Shown here piece after piece: positions 43,745 through 53,605 of a stretch of DNA of 64,000 bases. The number at the start of each line of letters is the position of its first letter. Position 1 is the stretch's first letter. The translations under genes and the position numbers were made by a program. The DNA is from DATAWK01 sp036267255 (GTDB lineage: Bacteria; Acidobacteriota; Terriglobia; Terriglobales; Acidobacteriaceae): contig DATAWK010000043.1 in NCBI GenBank assembly GCA_036267255.1, positions 372,001 through 436,000 on the forward strand. Reading direction: 5' to 3'. The notes beneath the pieces are model-generated. The model was not told the origin of the DNA, ran no database searches, and saw only the letters and a list, made by a program, of their open reading frames with translations.

Positions 43745-44616
43745 GCGAACCGTCCATGCAGCCTCTCCCGGAAACAACGCAGACAGACCCCATACAAGGA
43801 GAACCCGCTACGGCATCGGACGGTGACAGAGCGATTACCGCACCGGGCCAGTCATCCCACACCGGGTGGCATTTGCATCATCACTATGTTTATCCGCAGG
43901 GTTTTCTGGGCATGGCACAGACCATGATGACCATCCTCGTCATTGCGATGTTCATTCTTACGTTCCTCGCACAACCGTACCGGATCCCATCGGCATCCAT
44001 GGAAGATACCCTGTTGGTGGGTGACTTTCTGCTGGTGAATAAAACCATCTTCTCTCCCCCCGGCATCTGGCGTCACCTGCTGCCCTACAGAAACATCCGG
44101 CATGACGATGTCATCGTTTTTCATTATCCGATCGACGCCTCCATGCACCTGGTGAAACGCGTCATCGGATTGCCGGGTGACCATATTCGACTGCAGGCCG
44201 GGCAGGTTTTAGTAAACGATACCCTGGTGCCGGAACCATTTGCGATTCACATCCCCAGCTTTCCCAGTACGTTCCGCGATAATTTTCCGTCGCAACTGTA
44301 CACCGATCCCGGCGTCAATACGCACTGGTGGGTGCAGATGCGCCATGACGTCCGGAACGGTGAACTGGTGATTCCCGCAAATATGTATTTCGTTCTGGGA
44401 GATAATCGCAATGACAGCCTGGATAGCCGTTATTGGGGCTTTGTTCCCCGGAAAAATATCGTCGGCCAGCCTTTTCTTGTGTATTTCTCCCTGCGCGGAA
44501 CTGCTCCATCGGAGATTACTGGGTTGCCGAGTGATAGACTGACGCACGAACATAAGTGGTGGGCACAACTCGCGGGCAGCGCGCGGTGGGACCGGATGTT
44601 CCACATCATCCGCTAG
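43741..44616 (+). CDS. lepB: signal peptidase I, copy 1
   Basis: 291 residues: a long cytoplasmic N-terminus, one membrane segment (MMTILVIAMFILTFLAQ), catalytic Ser86 in PSASM, Lys139 in VKRVIGLPGD, and box E GDNRNDSLDSRYWG. It cleaves signal peptides on the outside of the inner membrane. Followed after 23 nt by a second copy. Confidence 0.95.
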   Translation: MSEPSMQPLPETTQTDPIQGEPATASDGDRAITAPGQSSHTGWHLHHHYVYPQGFLGMAQTMMTILVIAMFILTFLAQPYRIPSASMEDTLLVGDFLLVNKTIFSPPGIWRHLLPYRNIRHDDVIVFHYPIDASMHLVKRVIGLPGDHIRLQAGQVLVNDTLVPEPFAIHIPSFPSTFRDNFPSQLYTDPGVNTHWWVQMRHDVRNGELVIPANMYFVLGDNRNDSLDSRYWGFVPRKNIVGQPFLVYFSLRGTAPSEITGLPSDRLTHEHKWWAQLAGSARWDRMFHIIR

Positions 44617-44639
44617 CGACTTTTTAAACGGAGCATGCA

Positions 44640-45437
44640 TTGGCCAGTAAAGAAAACACAGAAACCCCTTCGCAACTGCAACCTGTGGTACGGCGTGAAG
44701 AAACAACTCTGGAATCTTTTGCGTCCATCTGTTCCGTTCTGGTGATCGGACTGTTCGTAATCACCTTCATTTTTCAGAATTTCGAGATTCCGTCTCCGTC
44801 AATGGTCAAGACGCTGCTGATCGGGGACCACGTTCTGGTGGACCGCATCACCCTTGCTCCGCCAACGCATTGGGCTCCGTTTATGTATTACCGCAATATT
44901 CACCGCGGCGATATCATCGTTTTCTTTAAGCCAGAGGAAAAAATTTATCTAGTAAAGCGAGTCATCGGTATTCCCGGCGATCATATCCATCTGGAACATG
45001 GAGTCGTCTATCGGAACGGGGTGGCCCTGAAAGAGCCGTATGCAACCATGCCATCAGACGATGATGACCCCAACGATGCGTATCAGCCATATCGCGACGA
45101 TTTTCCCTCTGTTCCGCCAACGATGGATGGCAATACAACGGCCACCTGGAGTGTGGACCTGCCGCACTATATCCAGAACGGGGAGCTTGTCGTGCCGCCG
45201 GGACAATACTTCGCCATGGGGGACAGCCGCCTGATCAGTCTCGATAGCCGCTACTGGGGCTTCGTTCCGCGTGCAAACATTCTGGGCCGGCCGCTCTTTA
45301 TTTATTGGTCCTTCAACACACCCGCCGATCAGATATACAAAACGAGCATTGCGCAGCGGATGGCGTTCATGGGACATATCATCCTTCATTTCTTCGACCA
45401 GACACGCTGGAGCCGAACCTTCCACCGGGTGCAGTAA
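44640..45437 (+). CDS. lepB: signal peptidase I, copy 2
   Basis: 265 residues from a TTG start with ACGGAG upstream. Catalytic Ser54 is in PSPSM, Lys106 in VKRVIGIPGD, and box E reads GDSRLISLDSRYWG. It shares the overall plan with copy 1 but is clearly diverged, so this is an old duplication, perhaps with different substrate preferences. Confidence 0.94.
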   Translation: MASKENTETPSQLQPVVRREETTLESFASICSVLVIGLFVITFIFQNFEIPSPSMVKTLLIGDHVLVDRITLAPPTHWAPFMYYRNIHRGDIIVFFKPEEKIYLVKRVIGIPGDHIHLEHGVVYRNGVALKEPYATMPSDDDDPNDAYQPYRDDFPSVPPTMDGNTTATWSVDLPHYIQNGELVVPPGQYFAMGDSRLISLDSRYWGFVPRANILGRPLFIYWSFNTPADQIYKTSIAQRMAFMGHIILHFFDQTRWSRTFHRVQ

Positions 45438-45438
45438 C

Positions 45439-48021
45439 ATGCCGCAAGCCTCTGGTCCGGCACGCCCACGGCGCACTTTTTTTTATAGCGCAATGGCGTT
45501 TGTCCTGTTGTTGCTACTGGCCATTTTCGTGGCGCCCTGGATCAATGTCAGCCATTTTCGTCGCCGCATCGTGCAATCCATCAGCGAGGGCCTGGGCAGG
45601 CCCGTGCATGTCGGATATGTATCGTTCCGTTTATTTCCCCAACCAGCGTTTGTACTTAGTAACTTTTCTGTGGCAGAGGACCCGGCCTTTGGCGCTGAGC
45701 CTGTCATGAGCGCAGCCTCGGTGACAGCAACGCTTCGGGCCAGCACCCTGTGGCATCGGCGTGTGGATGTCGCCACGCTCAGTTTTGACAATCCCAGCCT
45801 GAATCTGACGCGAAATGCAGCGGGCCAATGGGATTTTGATTCCATTTTGCTGCGCGCGTCAATGCCGCACGCATCCAGGCCGGAACCGTTTCCCTATGTG
45901 GAGGCGAGCGGTGCCCGCATCAATTTCAAGTTCAGCGATGAGAAGCAGCCCTTTTCCCTGCTCGATGCCGATGTTGCTTTGTGGAAAGACTCAGATGGCC
46001 AGTGGCATGTGCGTTTGAAAGCGCAGCCTGTCCGCACCGATCTGAACCTGACCGATACCGGCGAGCTTCGCGCCGAGGCTGTAATGCAATATGCAAAAAC
46101 CTCTGGCGACGCGCCTATCACTGCGCATGCAGAATGGCGCAAGGCGCCGCTGGGAGAAATCAGCCGCCTGTTGCTCGGCAAGGACACTGGCTGGCGGGGA
46201 ACCGCGGACATGACCGCAGATGCCAATGGCACCCTGGCCGCAATGGACATTGTGACGGACACCCAGGTGGAAGGATTTCGCCGGGCTGAGTTTATTCCTC
46301 CAGCCGAAATCGACTGGGAAATACAGTGCAAGGCCCATTACCAACGTTCTCTTGCGCTGTTTTCTCCCATCGCGTGCGATGCGCCTCTCGATACAGGCAG
46401 CATGCATCTGATGGGGACGCTTTCCCTGTTACCTCGGCGCGCTGATACGCCGGAATCAGAGACGTCGAATGTGCATCTGACGCTCCATCAGGTGCCCACC
46501 AACTTTGTTCTCAACATTATTCGCCACCTGCATGCTGGTATTCCTGCGGAGGCATCGGCGACCGGTGAGTTGAATGGACATCTGAATTGCGTACCCCCTA
46601 CGGTTCTTTCGCCGAATCCGTGCGAAGGCGATTTTCATACTGCGCGCTGGACACTGACACTGCCTGATGTACCCGAACCGCTGGCCTTTTCGCCGCTGGA
46701 TATCGTCGATGCATCCAGCGCGACGCGCTCTGCTGCCTCGGCTATCAAAGCAGCCCACAAACGGCAACTCTCACGGGCACCCAGCCCGCCCCTCACAGGT
46801 TTTGTCGTGGAACCGGTCCACATTGCTCTCGGCGCAACGGCGCCAGCCACGGTGACAGGAGCGCTGGCTTCTCATGGTTACAATCTCGCCTTAAACGGAC
46901 CAGCCACCTTGGACTATTTAATGCCTATCATGCATACGCTGGGTCTGCAGGTATACCCGACGCAGATTCGGTCGGCTCACGGCGATGCGCAGTTGGAGCT
47001 TGCCTTGCGAGGCTCCTGGCTGCCCGCACAGAACACGGAGACAACCCTTTCGGCACACCCTTCCTGGGCAGGTACGGTACATCTGCAGAATGCGCGGATT
47101 GCCCTTAAAGACTGGCCCGGCCACATACTGTTCTCTTCTGCCATCTTACAGCTCAATCCGGGCATGGTGAGCTGGAACAATATTCAGGGTAGTTATCAGA
47201 AGGAAAATTTTGACGGAAATTTTCAATACAACACCATGACTGTTACAGATAGTCCTTCCGTTCGTACGTTTCACCTGCACGTTGAGAACTTAAATGCAGG
47301 CCATTTGCAACGAAGCCTGCTGGCCGCAGATGCTCAGTCATCGAGTTTGCTCGGCCTGGTGGAGCGGTGGGCAGGCAACAGTCCGGAATTACCGAAGCTG
47401 ACCGGAGAAATCCTTGCCGATCACCTGAGCGTAGAAACATTGATCGTGACAAATGCCCGCATGATGTTGCAGATCGAGGGGCGGAAAGCAGTTGCCTCGG
47501 CCATCTCCGGCGAAACGCTTGGAGGCACGCTTACTGGCAGCGGTTCTGTTGACTGGACAACAAATACCCCGGCATATCGGGGACAATTTGCCTTTCATGC
47601 CATCCAGCCCAATGCCATAGCAGGGCTTTTTCATGCAGTTTCCTGGGGGCATGGCACGGCGAATCTGATGCTGGATTTAACGACCCATGGCTTAGCATCG
47701 CAGGATTTGATGCAACAAGCCGAGGCGCATTTTACAGGTCAATGGAAAATGGGCGGCTGGGATGCATCAACCCTGGCAAAAACGCCACTCGCGCGATTCC
47801 GGCAACTGGCACTGGAAGGAAAAGTCCAGAACCAGGTGGTGCAGATTGCCAGTGGCATATTCGCTCCGGGCTTCCACTCTCCGTCTATGACTGGAACCGT
47901 ATCCTTCGTTGGTCAGGTAGACCTTCATTTGCAACCTTCAAAGTTACAAATAAACGGAACTTTGGCCCATCCTGCCTTGAAGCAAAACTCCGAAAAGACC
48001 GTCAGCAAGATAGAGAAATAA
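45439..48021 (+). CDS. AsmA-family envelope protein
   Basis: 860 residues: one N-terminal membrane helix (FVLLLLLAIFVAPWINV) followed by the AsmA start (RRIVQSISEGLGRPVHVGYVSFRLFPQPAFVLSNFSV) and a long beta-rich periplasmic region. AsmA-like proteins help move or organise lipids between membranes. The ATG lies 1 nt after the lepB stop, so the gene belongs to the rnc-lepB-lepB operon. Confidence 0.83.
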   Translation: MPQASGPARPRRTFFYSAMAFVLLLLLAIFVAPWINVSHFRRRIVQSISEGLGRPVHVGYVSFRLFPQPAFVLSNFSVAEDPAFGAEPVMSAASVTATLRASTLWHRRVDVATLSFDNPSLNLTRNAAGQWDFDSILLRASMPHASRPEPFPYVEASGARINFKFSDEKQPFSLLDADVALWKDSDGQWHVRLKAQPVRTDLNLTDTGELRAEAVMQYAKTSGDAPITAHAEWRKAPLGEISRLLLGKDTGWRGTADMTADANGTLAAMDIVTDTQVEGFRRAEFIPPAEIDWEIQCKAHYQRSLALFSPIACDAPLDTGSMHLMGTLSLLPRRADTPESETSNVHLTLHQVPTNFVLNIIRHLHAGIPAEASATGELNGHLNCVPPTVLSPNPCEGDFHTARWTLTLPDVPEPLAFSPLDIVDASSATRSAASAIKAAHKRQLSRAPSPPLTGFVVEPVHIALGATAPATVTGALASHGYNLALNGPATLDYLMPIMHTLGLQVYPTQIRSAHGDAQLELALRGSWLPAQNTETTLSAHPSWAGTVHLQNARIALKDWPGHILFSSAILQLNPGMVSWNNIQGSYQKENFDGNFQYNTMTVTDSPSVRTFHLHVENLNAGHLQRSLLAADAQSSSLLGLVERWAGNSPELPKLTGEILADHLSVETLIVTNARMMLQIEGRKAVASAISGETLGGTLTGSGSVDWTTNTPAYRGQFAFHAIQPNAIAGLFHAVSWGHGTANLMLDLTTHGLASQDLMQQAEAHFTGQWKMGGWDASTLAKTPLARFRQLALEGKVQNQVVQIASGIFAPGFHSPSMTGTVSFVGQVDLHLQPSKLQINGTLAHPALKQNSEKTVSKIEK

Positions 48022-48034
48022 CGCGAGCGGTATT

Positions 48035-50008
48035 CTAATTGTTCCGTTGCAACTCTTTTACGGCTTGCCTGTGAATGCTGGATTCAATTTCTGGAACGGT
48101 GCCGTCGTTCACGATGACCACATCGGGTAGATTCTGCATCAGGATACGCACAGAAGATTTATCGTTGGATGGCACCATCAACCTGCCGATCTGGTTCACC
48201 GCGCCGGATTGCAGCTGCACGGGGACTTCTGCCGAGCAATTGCCATCGTTCTCTACATCAACCGAGACCAGATAGCTGTTGGTGCCGTTACGCAACAAGG
48301 GACGGGAATACACGCTGACGATCTTAAGATCGGGAAGGCCGCGATCGCGATATACCCAGTCATCGAAAAACCATTCGTAGTCTTTGGCTGAGGCCTTTTC
48401 CGTCAAATGTTGGAAATAGCTTGGTTCCCGATCCTGGGCAGCATCGTAATTGTGCAGTGCGCTCCGCAGCGCACTACCACCGATCATGTCGCGTAGCATC
48501 CAAAAGACAAAGGCTGCTTTGTCGCGGTAATAGATATCGCTATATGCCGCGATCAAGCTTTGCCCTACGTCATCGCCGGGATGCGCTGGTTCCGCAAGGG
48601 CCAGAGCGCTACGACGAGAGTCGAGTTGCTCGATGGCAGTATCACGTCCGGCCATATGCTCTGTCCACAACGTCGTCATAAACTGCGCCACACCTTCATC
48701 CAACCAGATGCGTGGAGAAATAAAATAGGCATGGCTCGACATATGCGCCAGCAACGGAGTCAGGTCTTTTGCCTGATCCTTCGTCAATGGAAGCCAGAGA
48801 ACATTGCGATCTTCATAGGGCAGGTCGCCAGCCTCCGGCAGATCAACCAAAACCACGGGACGCTTCTGGTGCATACCTAGCCATTGCTCCACCATGGGAC
48901 GCACCAAGTCGGCTGCCTGCTGATAATTCACCACATCAGCCTCATCCTCTGGACGGGCATATACGGTGATGCCTTTTGCTGTAATGGGGGTGCGGGTCAG
49001 CACAAACAGACCGAACGGCTGAAAGCCAAGGTTCTCCGGCGGCAGCGAGAAGGAGGCCACGCGTAAAACATCGGTTGCCGGCGTCTGTGCAGGAGACGGT
49101 ACGGGGGGTTGTGCCGTTGCCGATGACTCTACATTTGGCGAAATAATGTGACCATTCAGAATGGCGATGTTCGGCGCTTGATCGCGATACTCCACCAGGA
49201 CCTGCATGCGCACGGTCGCGCTGGATTCACGCAGCTTCCACTGACCAATAGTGTCAAATACGGTGGTCCCTTCGCCCAGCAGGGCAGGCACAGTGGACAC
49301 GGGGTACCAGATCACGTTGCCAAAACCCCGCAGCCCGGTAAATCCCTGCTCAATGCGATCCCAGTCAGAGGAAAGCGCGATGCCTTCCGGAGCGCCGATG
49401 CGCAGTAGCCGTTCCGCGGACTGTTGTACGACACCGGAATAAATAACGTCCAGCGGCAGAGTTGCCCCCACTGCCAGTGGTTGAGGTAAGGCAACAACAG
49501 CTTCGTCCAGTTTGCCGGTATGGTCAATATCGCTGTCAATTGAGTGTGTGACGAAGGATGCGGCGTTGCCATTTTCACGCACGGAGTACCAGCTAAACGA
49601 AGAAGAAATCTGCAGCGCAATCTGGGTAAGAGGCAATTTTCCATCATTGCGGACCGTCATATGCGCCCGTACGGAGATGGAATGTTCCGAAGGAACCAGA
49701 TGTACCTCACAATCGTAGGCAGTGAAAGTGAGCGCTGTACGTTCCGCATCTGTAACTGTAATAGTTACCTTTTTCTGAGATGCTGGCGTTTTCCCCGCTT
49801 GCGGAGCAGATGCTGGAGAAGCATCGATCGGAGCGTCGTGCCGTGAGAAGACAACGGTGCCATTTGCTTGTGCAGGGATCGACGTATGCGGCGCTTGCGA
49901 CACACCGTCTGGCAACGGGGCTGGCTCTGTTGGAGATGCTGCTGTCTGCTGGCCACATGCTGGCATGCAAAGCAAGCACGCCAGTGCCAGGAATCCGTGC
50001 AACTTCAT
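48035..50008 (-). CDS. M1-aminopeptidase-like protein with degenerate active site
   Basis: 657 residues: an exported N-terminus (LALACLLCMPAC), a beta-sandwich region (about 80-280) and a peptidase-like region. Where M1 peptidases have HExxH this protein has HMSSH (422-426), lacking the catalytic Glu, and the WLDEG segment (Glu438) follows after only 11 residues instead of the usual 18. It is therefore probably not an active peptidase. It overlaps rlmB by 4 nt. Confidence 0.7.
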   Translation of the reverse strand: MKLHGFLALACLLCMPACGQQTAASPTEPAPLPDGVSQAPHTSIPAQANGTVVFSRHDAPIDASPASAPQAGKTPASQKKVTITVTDAERTALTFTAYDCEVHLVPSEHSISVRAHMTVRNDGKLPLTQIALQISSSFSWYSVRENGNAASFVTHSIDSDIDHTGKLDEAVVALPQPLAVGATLPLDVIYSGVVQQSAERLLRIGAPEGIALSSDWDRIEQGFTGLRGFGNVIWYPVSTVPALLGEGTTVFDTIGQWKLRESSATVRMQVLVEYRDQAPNIAILNGHIISPNVESSATAQPPVPSPAQTPATDVLRVASFSLPPENLGFQPFGLFVLTRTPITAKGITVYARPEDEADVVNYQQAADLVRPMVEQWLGMHQKRPVVLVDLPEAGDLPYEDRNVLWLPLTKDQAKDLTPLLAHMSSHAYFISPRIWLDEGVAQFMTTLWTEHMAGRDTAIEQLDSRRSALALAEPAHPGDDVGQSLIAAYSDIYYRDKAAFVFWMLRDMIGGSALRSALHNYDAAQDREPSYFQHLTEKASAKDYEWFFDDWVYRDRGLPDLKIVSVYSRPLLRNGTNSYLVSVDVENDGNCSAEVPVQLQSGAVNQIGRLMVPSNDKSSVRILMQNLPDVVIVNDGTVPEIESSIHRQAVKELQRNN

Positions 50009-50808
50009 GAGCCAAGCCCCTTCTGTTGTTTTGCAGGCTTCTTCATGGCTCCGGATGTTGGATCCGTTGCCTTCCCTGCTGCAGCCTGTCTGCGTTGTCG
50101 CATGGCTTCATACATCACGACGGCTCCGGCAACCGACACATTCAACGATGCAACTTTTCCCGCCATCGGAATACGTAGCAGATAATCGCAGGTGCGGCGC
50201 ACCAGATCGTGCAGTCCGGCACCCTCGCGGCCCAGCACCAGCACGCAGTTGGAGCAAAAATTGAAGGCATCGTAGTCCTGTGTGCCGCGCTCGTCGAGTC
50301 CCACGCACCAGACATGGTTACGCTTCAACTCTTCCAGAGAACGAACCATGTTGGTAACGCGCGCAATGCGGACATGCTCCACGGCCCCGGCGGAAACTTT
50401 GGCAGCCGTGGCGTTCACCTGGGCGGAGCGTCTCTCCGGCAGCAGGACACCATCCACTCCGGCGGCATCTGCCGTGCGCAGCAGAGCCCCCAGGTTGTGC
50501 GGGTCTTCGACGCCATCGAGCGCGAGCAGAAACAGGTGCTCTGTGTGCGGGATCAGCAGGTCGTCCAGATCCGCATAGCTGCGCCCGGCAACCACGGCAA
50601 CCACTCCCTGATGGGCCTCCGTACCGGCCAGCCGGTTCAGTTGTTCTTTGGGTTCAAAGCGCAGGCGAATGCCGCTTTCGCGGCAGGCATCGATCACCCG
50701 CTGCAGCCGGGCGTCCTGGCGACTGCGCAGAACCATAACGGATTCCAGGCGGCGGCCACCGGCGCGGATGGCTTCTTCGACCGGATGAAGACCGTACAAG
50801 ACGTCCAT
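50005..50808 (-). CDS. rlmB: 23S rRNA 2'-O-ribose methyltransferase, RlmB/TrmH family
   Basis: 267 residues: an N-terminal substrate-binding domain (GLHPVEEAIRAGGRRLESV) and the SPOUT knot motifs: DGVEDPHNLGALLRTADAAG, LVLGREGAGL and IPMAGKVASLNVSVAGAV. It methylates a guanosine of 23S rRNA in E. coli RlmB. The C-terminal tail is Lys/Ala-rich. It overlaps the start of the M1-like gene. Confidence 0.92.
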   Translation of the reverse strand: MDVLYGLHPVEEAIRAGGRRLESVMVLRSRQDARLQRVIDACRESGIRLRFEPKEQLNRLAGTEAHQGVVAVVAGRSYADLDDLLIPHTEHLFLLALDGVEDPHNLGALLRTADAAGVDGVLLPERRSAQVNATAAKVSAGAVEHVRIARVTNMVRSLEELKRNHVWCVGLDERGTQDYDAFNFCSNCVLVLGREGAGLHDLVRRTCDYLLRIPMAGKVASLNVSVAGAVVMYEAMRQRRQAAAGKATDPTSGAMKKPAKQQKGLGS

Positions 50809-50916
50809 GTATCCAGTGTACGCTTTTGCCGGAGACCTCTAACTAGATGATACTGCTTGAGTTACAAGAGAAAAACAACCATGCCGCCACGGCGTCCCCG
50901 GCGGTATCCTATAACT

Positions 50917-51609
50917 ATGCCGTGGAACCCCCTAAAAAAGAATTGGCCTTTTACCCGCGTCTTTTCTCCGAGCGGTAGCGTCTGTGTAGATGTGGAAAGC
51001 GTACGTGCAACAACTCTGTCCTGCACAGAACAGGCAAATGCGGAGATTGCCGCCAGGTTGAAGCGGCGGGATGCGGATCAGGTCGAGGAACTCATCGAGC
51101 TGTATCAGCACCGACTGCTGCGCTATCTGTTGTTTCTGACCGGCAATCGCGACCTGGCGCAGGATTTATTCCAGGAAACCTGGCTGCGGGTGCTCGAGCG
51201 TGGCGGCCAATACAACGGTCATGCACGGTTTGACACTTGGCTCTTTACAATCGCTAGGAATTTGATGTTAGATAACACGCGCAGACGCGTGATGAAGAGC
51301 CTGGATGAACCGATCGCTGCCGATGGGGAACAGACGATGGATGTTCCCAGTGGAGCGCCCTCGCCGTTTGAAAGTTTCCAGTCTCGCGAAAACGCTGCAT
51401 TGGTGGGCCAGGCCTTGCTGCAATTGAATTCTATCTATCGGGAAGTTCTTGTCCTGCGTTTCCACGAGGAGTTATCTCTGGAAGAGATAGCAAACGTAAC
51501 GCAGGCACCTCTGTCTACAGTGAAATCTCGACTGTATCGCGGCATGGCTGCCCTGGAGCCGTGGCTTCATCCGCTGCAGCAACCCGATGCGATGGAGGTG
51601 CGGCAATGA
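50917..51609 (+). CDS. ECF sigma-70 factor
   Basis: 230 residues from the ATG at 50917; earlier starts at 50881 (ATG) and 50857 (TTG) cannot be excluded. Region 2: YQHRLLRYLLFLTGNRDLAQDLFQETWLRVL and TWLFTIARNLMLD; region 4: LQLNSIYREVLVLRFHEELSLEEIA, STVKSRLYRGM. Its stop overlaps the next small membrane gene, which may regulate it. Confidence 0.86.
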   Translation: MPWNPLKKNWPFTRVFSPSGSVCVDVESVRATTLSCTEQANAEIAARLKRRDADQVEELIELYQHRLLRYLLFLTGNRDLAQDLFQETWLRVLERGGQYNGHARFDTWLFTIARNLMLDNTRRRVMKSLDEPIAADGEQTMDVPSGAPSPFESFQSRENAALVGQALLQLNSIYREVLVLRFHEELSLEEIANVTQAPLSTVKSRLYRGMAALEPWLHPLQQPDAMEVRQ

Positions 51610-52013
51610 ACCATGACCAGCACCCGGATATGACTCCGCAGCAAGAAAAGCAGCAACAGGAAACGATTGCCGCATTGCTTTCCGTCAGCGTGGTAGCGGA
51701 CCGCACCCTCGTACGACAAACCCAGCGGCGTGTGCGGGCGCGAGCACTGGAAATGGTAGCGAGGCGTAAACAGATCCGGCGGCGGATTGGATTGACGATT
51801 CTTGCCGTCTCGTTGGTATGGCTCCTGATGACGCCGATTGTTTGGGGCGGTTTCGATCAGACCATAAGCTGGCAGCATTTTACTGATTCGGAATATCAGG
51901 TAATTTATCTGACAGGCTGGCTGTTGCCCATTACATTGGTCACATTGGTCGTTGGATTTATGCGTGCTCGTTCGCAAAAAACAACAAGAAAGCTGGATTC
52001 ACTGGTTCGATAA
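51606..52013 (+). CDS. small membrane protein, possible sigma regulator
   Basis: 135 residues: a Gln/Glu-rich N-terminus, a basic region (RRVRARALEMVARRKQIRRR) and two membrane segments (LTILAVSLVWLLMTPIVW and LTGWLLPITLVTLVVGFM). It overlaps the sigma factor stop (ATGA). No zinc-finger motif, so an anti-sigma role is only inferred from position. Confidence 0.65.
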   Translation: MNHDQHPDMTPQQEKQQQETIAALLSVSVVADRTLVRQTQRRVRARALEMVARRKQIRRRIGLTILAVSLVWLLMTPIVWGGFDQTISWQHFTDSEYQVIYLTGWLLPITLVTLVVGFMRARSQKTTRKLDSLVR

Positions 52014-52059
52014 GTAATTTCAATAGATTCATTTGATCCAACAACATTGGTAGCAGGCC

Positions 52060-52593
52060 ATGAAATATCGTGACCCCAACTCGTCGTTCTCCGTCAGTGA
52101 AGAGCTTAAGCTCATTCCTCGCTGGTCCATGGTGCTGGCTGCTATAGCCTTTGTTGGCATGCAGTATCTCTTTTACTACGTATTTCCGCATCCGCACCTG
52201 CACCATTCTCCGGTGGCTCTGCGGATTTATTTCAGTACCTCCTGGGCCGCGCTCGTCTCTGTCTACATGCTGATGATTGGCTACATCAGCGAAGATGCAC
52301 CGCGCCGCAACATGGGCAAGTGGCTTTGGATTCTTCTTTGCATCGTGCTGCAGGGCGGAATTGGCCCGGTCATTTATTTCCTTCTGCGCCAGCCTGTATT
52401 TTCCAGTTGCCCGGTTTGCGGCTCTCGTATCGAGAGCGATTTCCACTTCTGCCCGCAATGTGCCTACCGCGTGGCGGCTAATTGCGGCAGCTGCCACAGC
52501 AGTGTGCGCATTACAGACCTTTATTGCACACACTGTGGCCACGATCTTGCCGATGACAACACTCCAGCCCGACTGCGTGTCTATCAGGATTAG
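52060..52593 (+). CDS. membrane protein with double zinc ribbon
   Basis: 177 residues with three membrane segments in the first 110 residues, then two CxxC pairs sets (CPVCG...CPQC and CGSCHSS...CTHCG) typical of double zinc ribbons. Probably an inner-membrane protein with a cytoplasmic metal domain. Function unknown. Confidence 0.75.
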   Translation: MKYRDPNSSFSVSEELKLIPRWSMVLAAIAFVGMQYLFYYVFPHPHLHHSPVALRIYFSTSWAALVSVYMLMIGYISEDAPRRNMGKWLWILLCIVLQGGIGPVIYFLLRQPVFSSCPVCGSRIESDFHFCPQCAYRVAANCGSCHSSVRITDLYCTHCGHDLADDNTPARLRVYQD

Positions 52594-52688
52594 GCCAGAC
52601 TAACCTGTATATATCCCTTGGGTGCGTGGCCTCATGACATGTACGGGGTGTACTGTCTGTTCCCAGTGCGCTACATTGATGGGAAGCT

Positions 52689-53549
52689 ATGTCGATCAAA
52701 GCCCTGATAGTCGATGACGAAAAACTTGCACGCGATGAGCTGGAGTACCTACTGCAACGCGTGGGCGATGTGGAGATTGTCGCGCAGGGCAAGAACGGCA
52801 TTGAAGCCATCGAACTGGTTCGAACACACCAGCCAGATGTGATCTTTCTGGATGTGCAGATGCCTGGTCTGGACGGATTTGCAGTGCTCAAAAAATTGCT
52901 GGATAAGAGCCGCAAGACACCCATGCCCAGTATCGTTTTCGCAACGGCTTTCGATCAGTATGCCGTGCGCGCCTTTGAAGTGAATGCCATTGATTATGTT
53001 CTAAAGCCATTTGAAGAATCGCGTATCCGCCAGGCCATCGCAAAAGTACAACGAAAACTGGCCGGCGTGCCGGCAGCTGCATCGCTGTCAACCATGCAGG
53101 CGGAGGCAAAAGATGTGCCCCCTCGCACGATGGACGACCGTCTTGACGCGCTGGTTCGCTTGCTGGAGCAGCAACAACCAGTACCGCGCGCCACTGCCAC
53201 AGGCAGAAGCACCACCGCCAAGGTGGTATTGCGCGCCAGCGGGCGGCTATTGCTGATTGATCAACGCGACATCTGCTTCGCTTCCATTGAGGAAGGGACC
53301 ATCTCCGTTTTTACCAACACGCTGGATGGCCAATCCAACTGCCGCACACTGGAAGAGTTGCTGGAGTTGCTGAATCCGGAGTTATTCTGGCGCGCTCATC
53401 GTTCATTCGTCGTCAACATCCAGCACATTCAGGAAGTTGTCCCATGGTTCAAATCGACCTACCAGCTCCGCATGGATGATCGCAGGCACACGGAGATTCC
53501 TGTGAGCCGCGCACAGACGAAGCGTCTGCGCGAACTGTTTAACCTGTAG
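52689..53549 (+). CDS. LytTR-family response regulator
   Basis: 286 residues. Receiver domain with Asp9/Asp10, phospho-acceptor Asp55 (FLDVQMPG), Thr86 and Lys106 (VLKPFE), a Pro/Thr-rich linker, then a LytTR DNA-binding domain from about 175 (RLLLIDQRDICFASIEEG, WRAHRSFVVNIQHI). No histidine kinase is adjacent. Confidence 0.92.
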   Translation: MSIKALIVDDEKLARDELEYLLQRVGDVEIVAQGKNGIEAIELVRTHQPDVIFLDVQMPGLDGFAVLKKLLDKSRKTPMPSIVFATAFDQYAVRAFEVNAIDYVLKPFEESRIRQAIAKVQRKLAGVPAAASLSTMQAEAKDVPPRTMDDRLDALVRLLEQQQPVPRATATGRSTTAKVVLRASGRLLLIDQRDICFASIEEGTISVFTNTLDGQSNCRTLEELLELLNPELFWRAHRSFVVNIQHIQEVVPWFKSTYQLRMDDRRHTEIPVSRAQTKRLRELFNL

Positions 53550-53577
53550 AAAAAGCCCTCATGTAGAGGGTCTTTCA
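53550..53577 (+). terminator. hairpin after the LytTR regulator
   Basis: AAAGCCCTC and GAGGGTCTTT pair around ATGTA with one bulged T, directly after the stop codon. It ends in a short T-run and may serve as a terminator. Confidence 0.65.
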
Positions 53578-53605
53578 GCTTGAGGCGAGGAAGTGTTGCG
53601 GCGAA

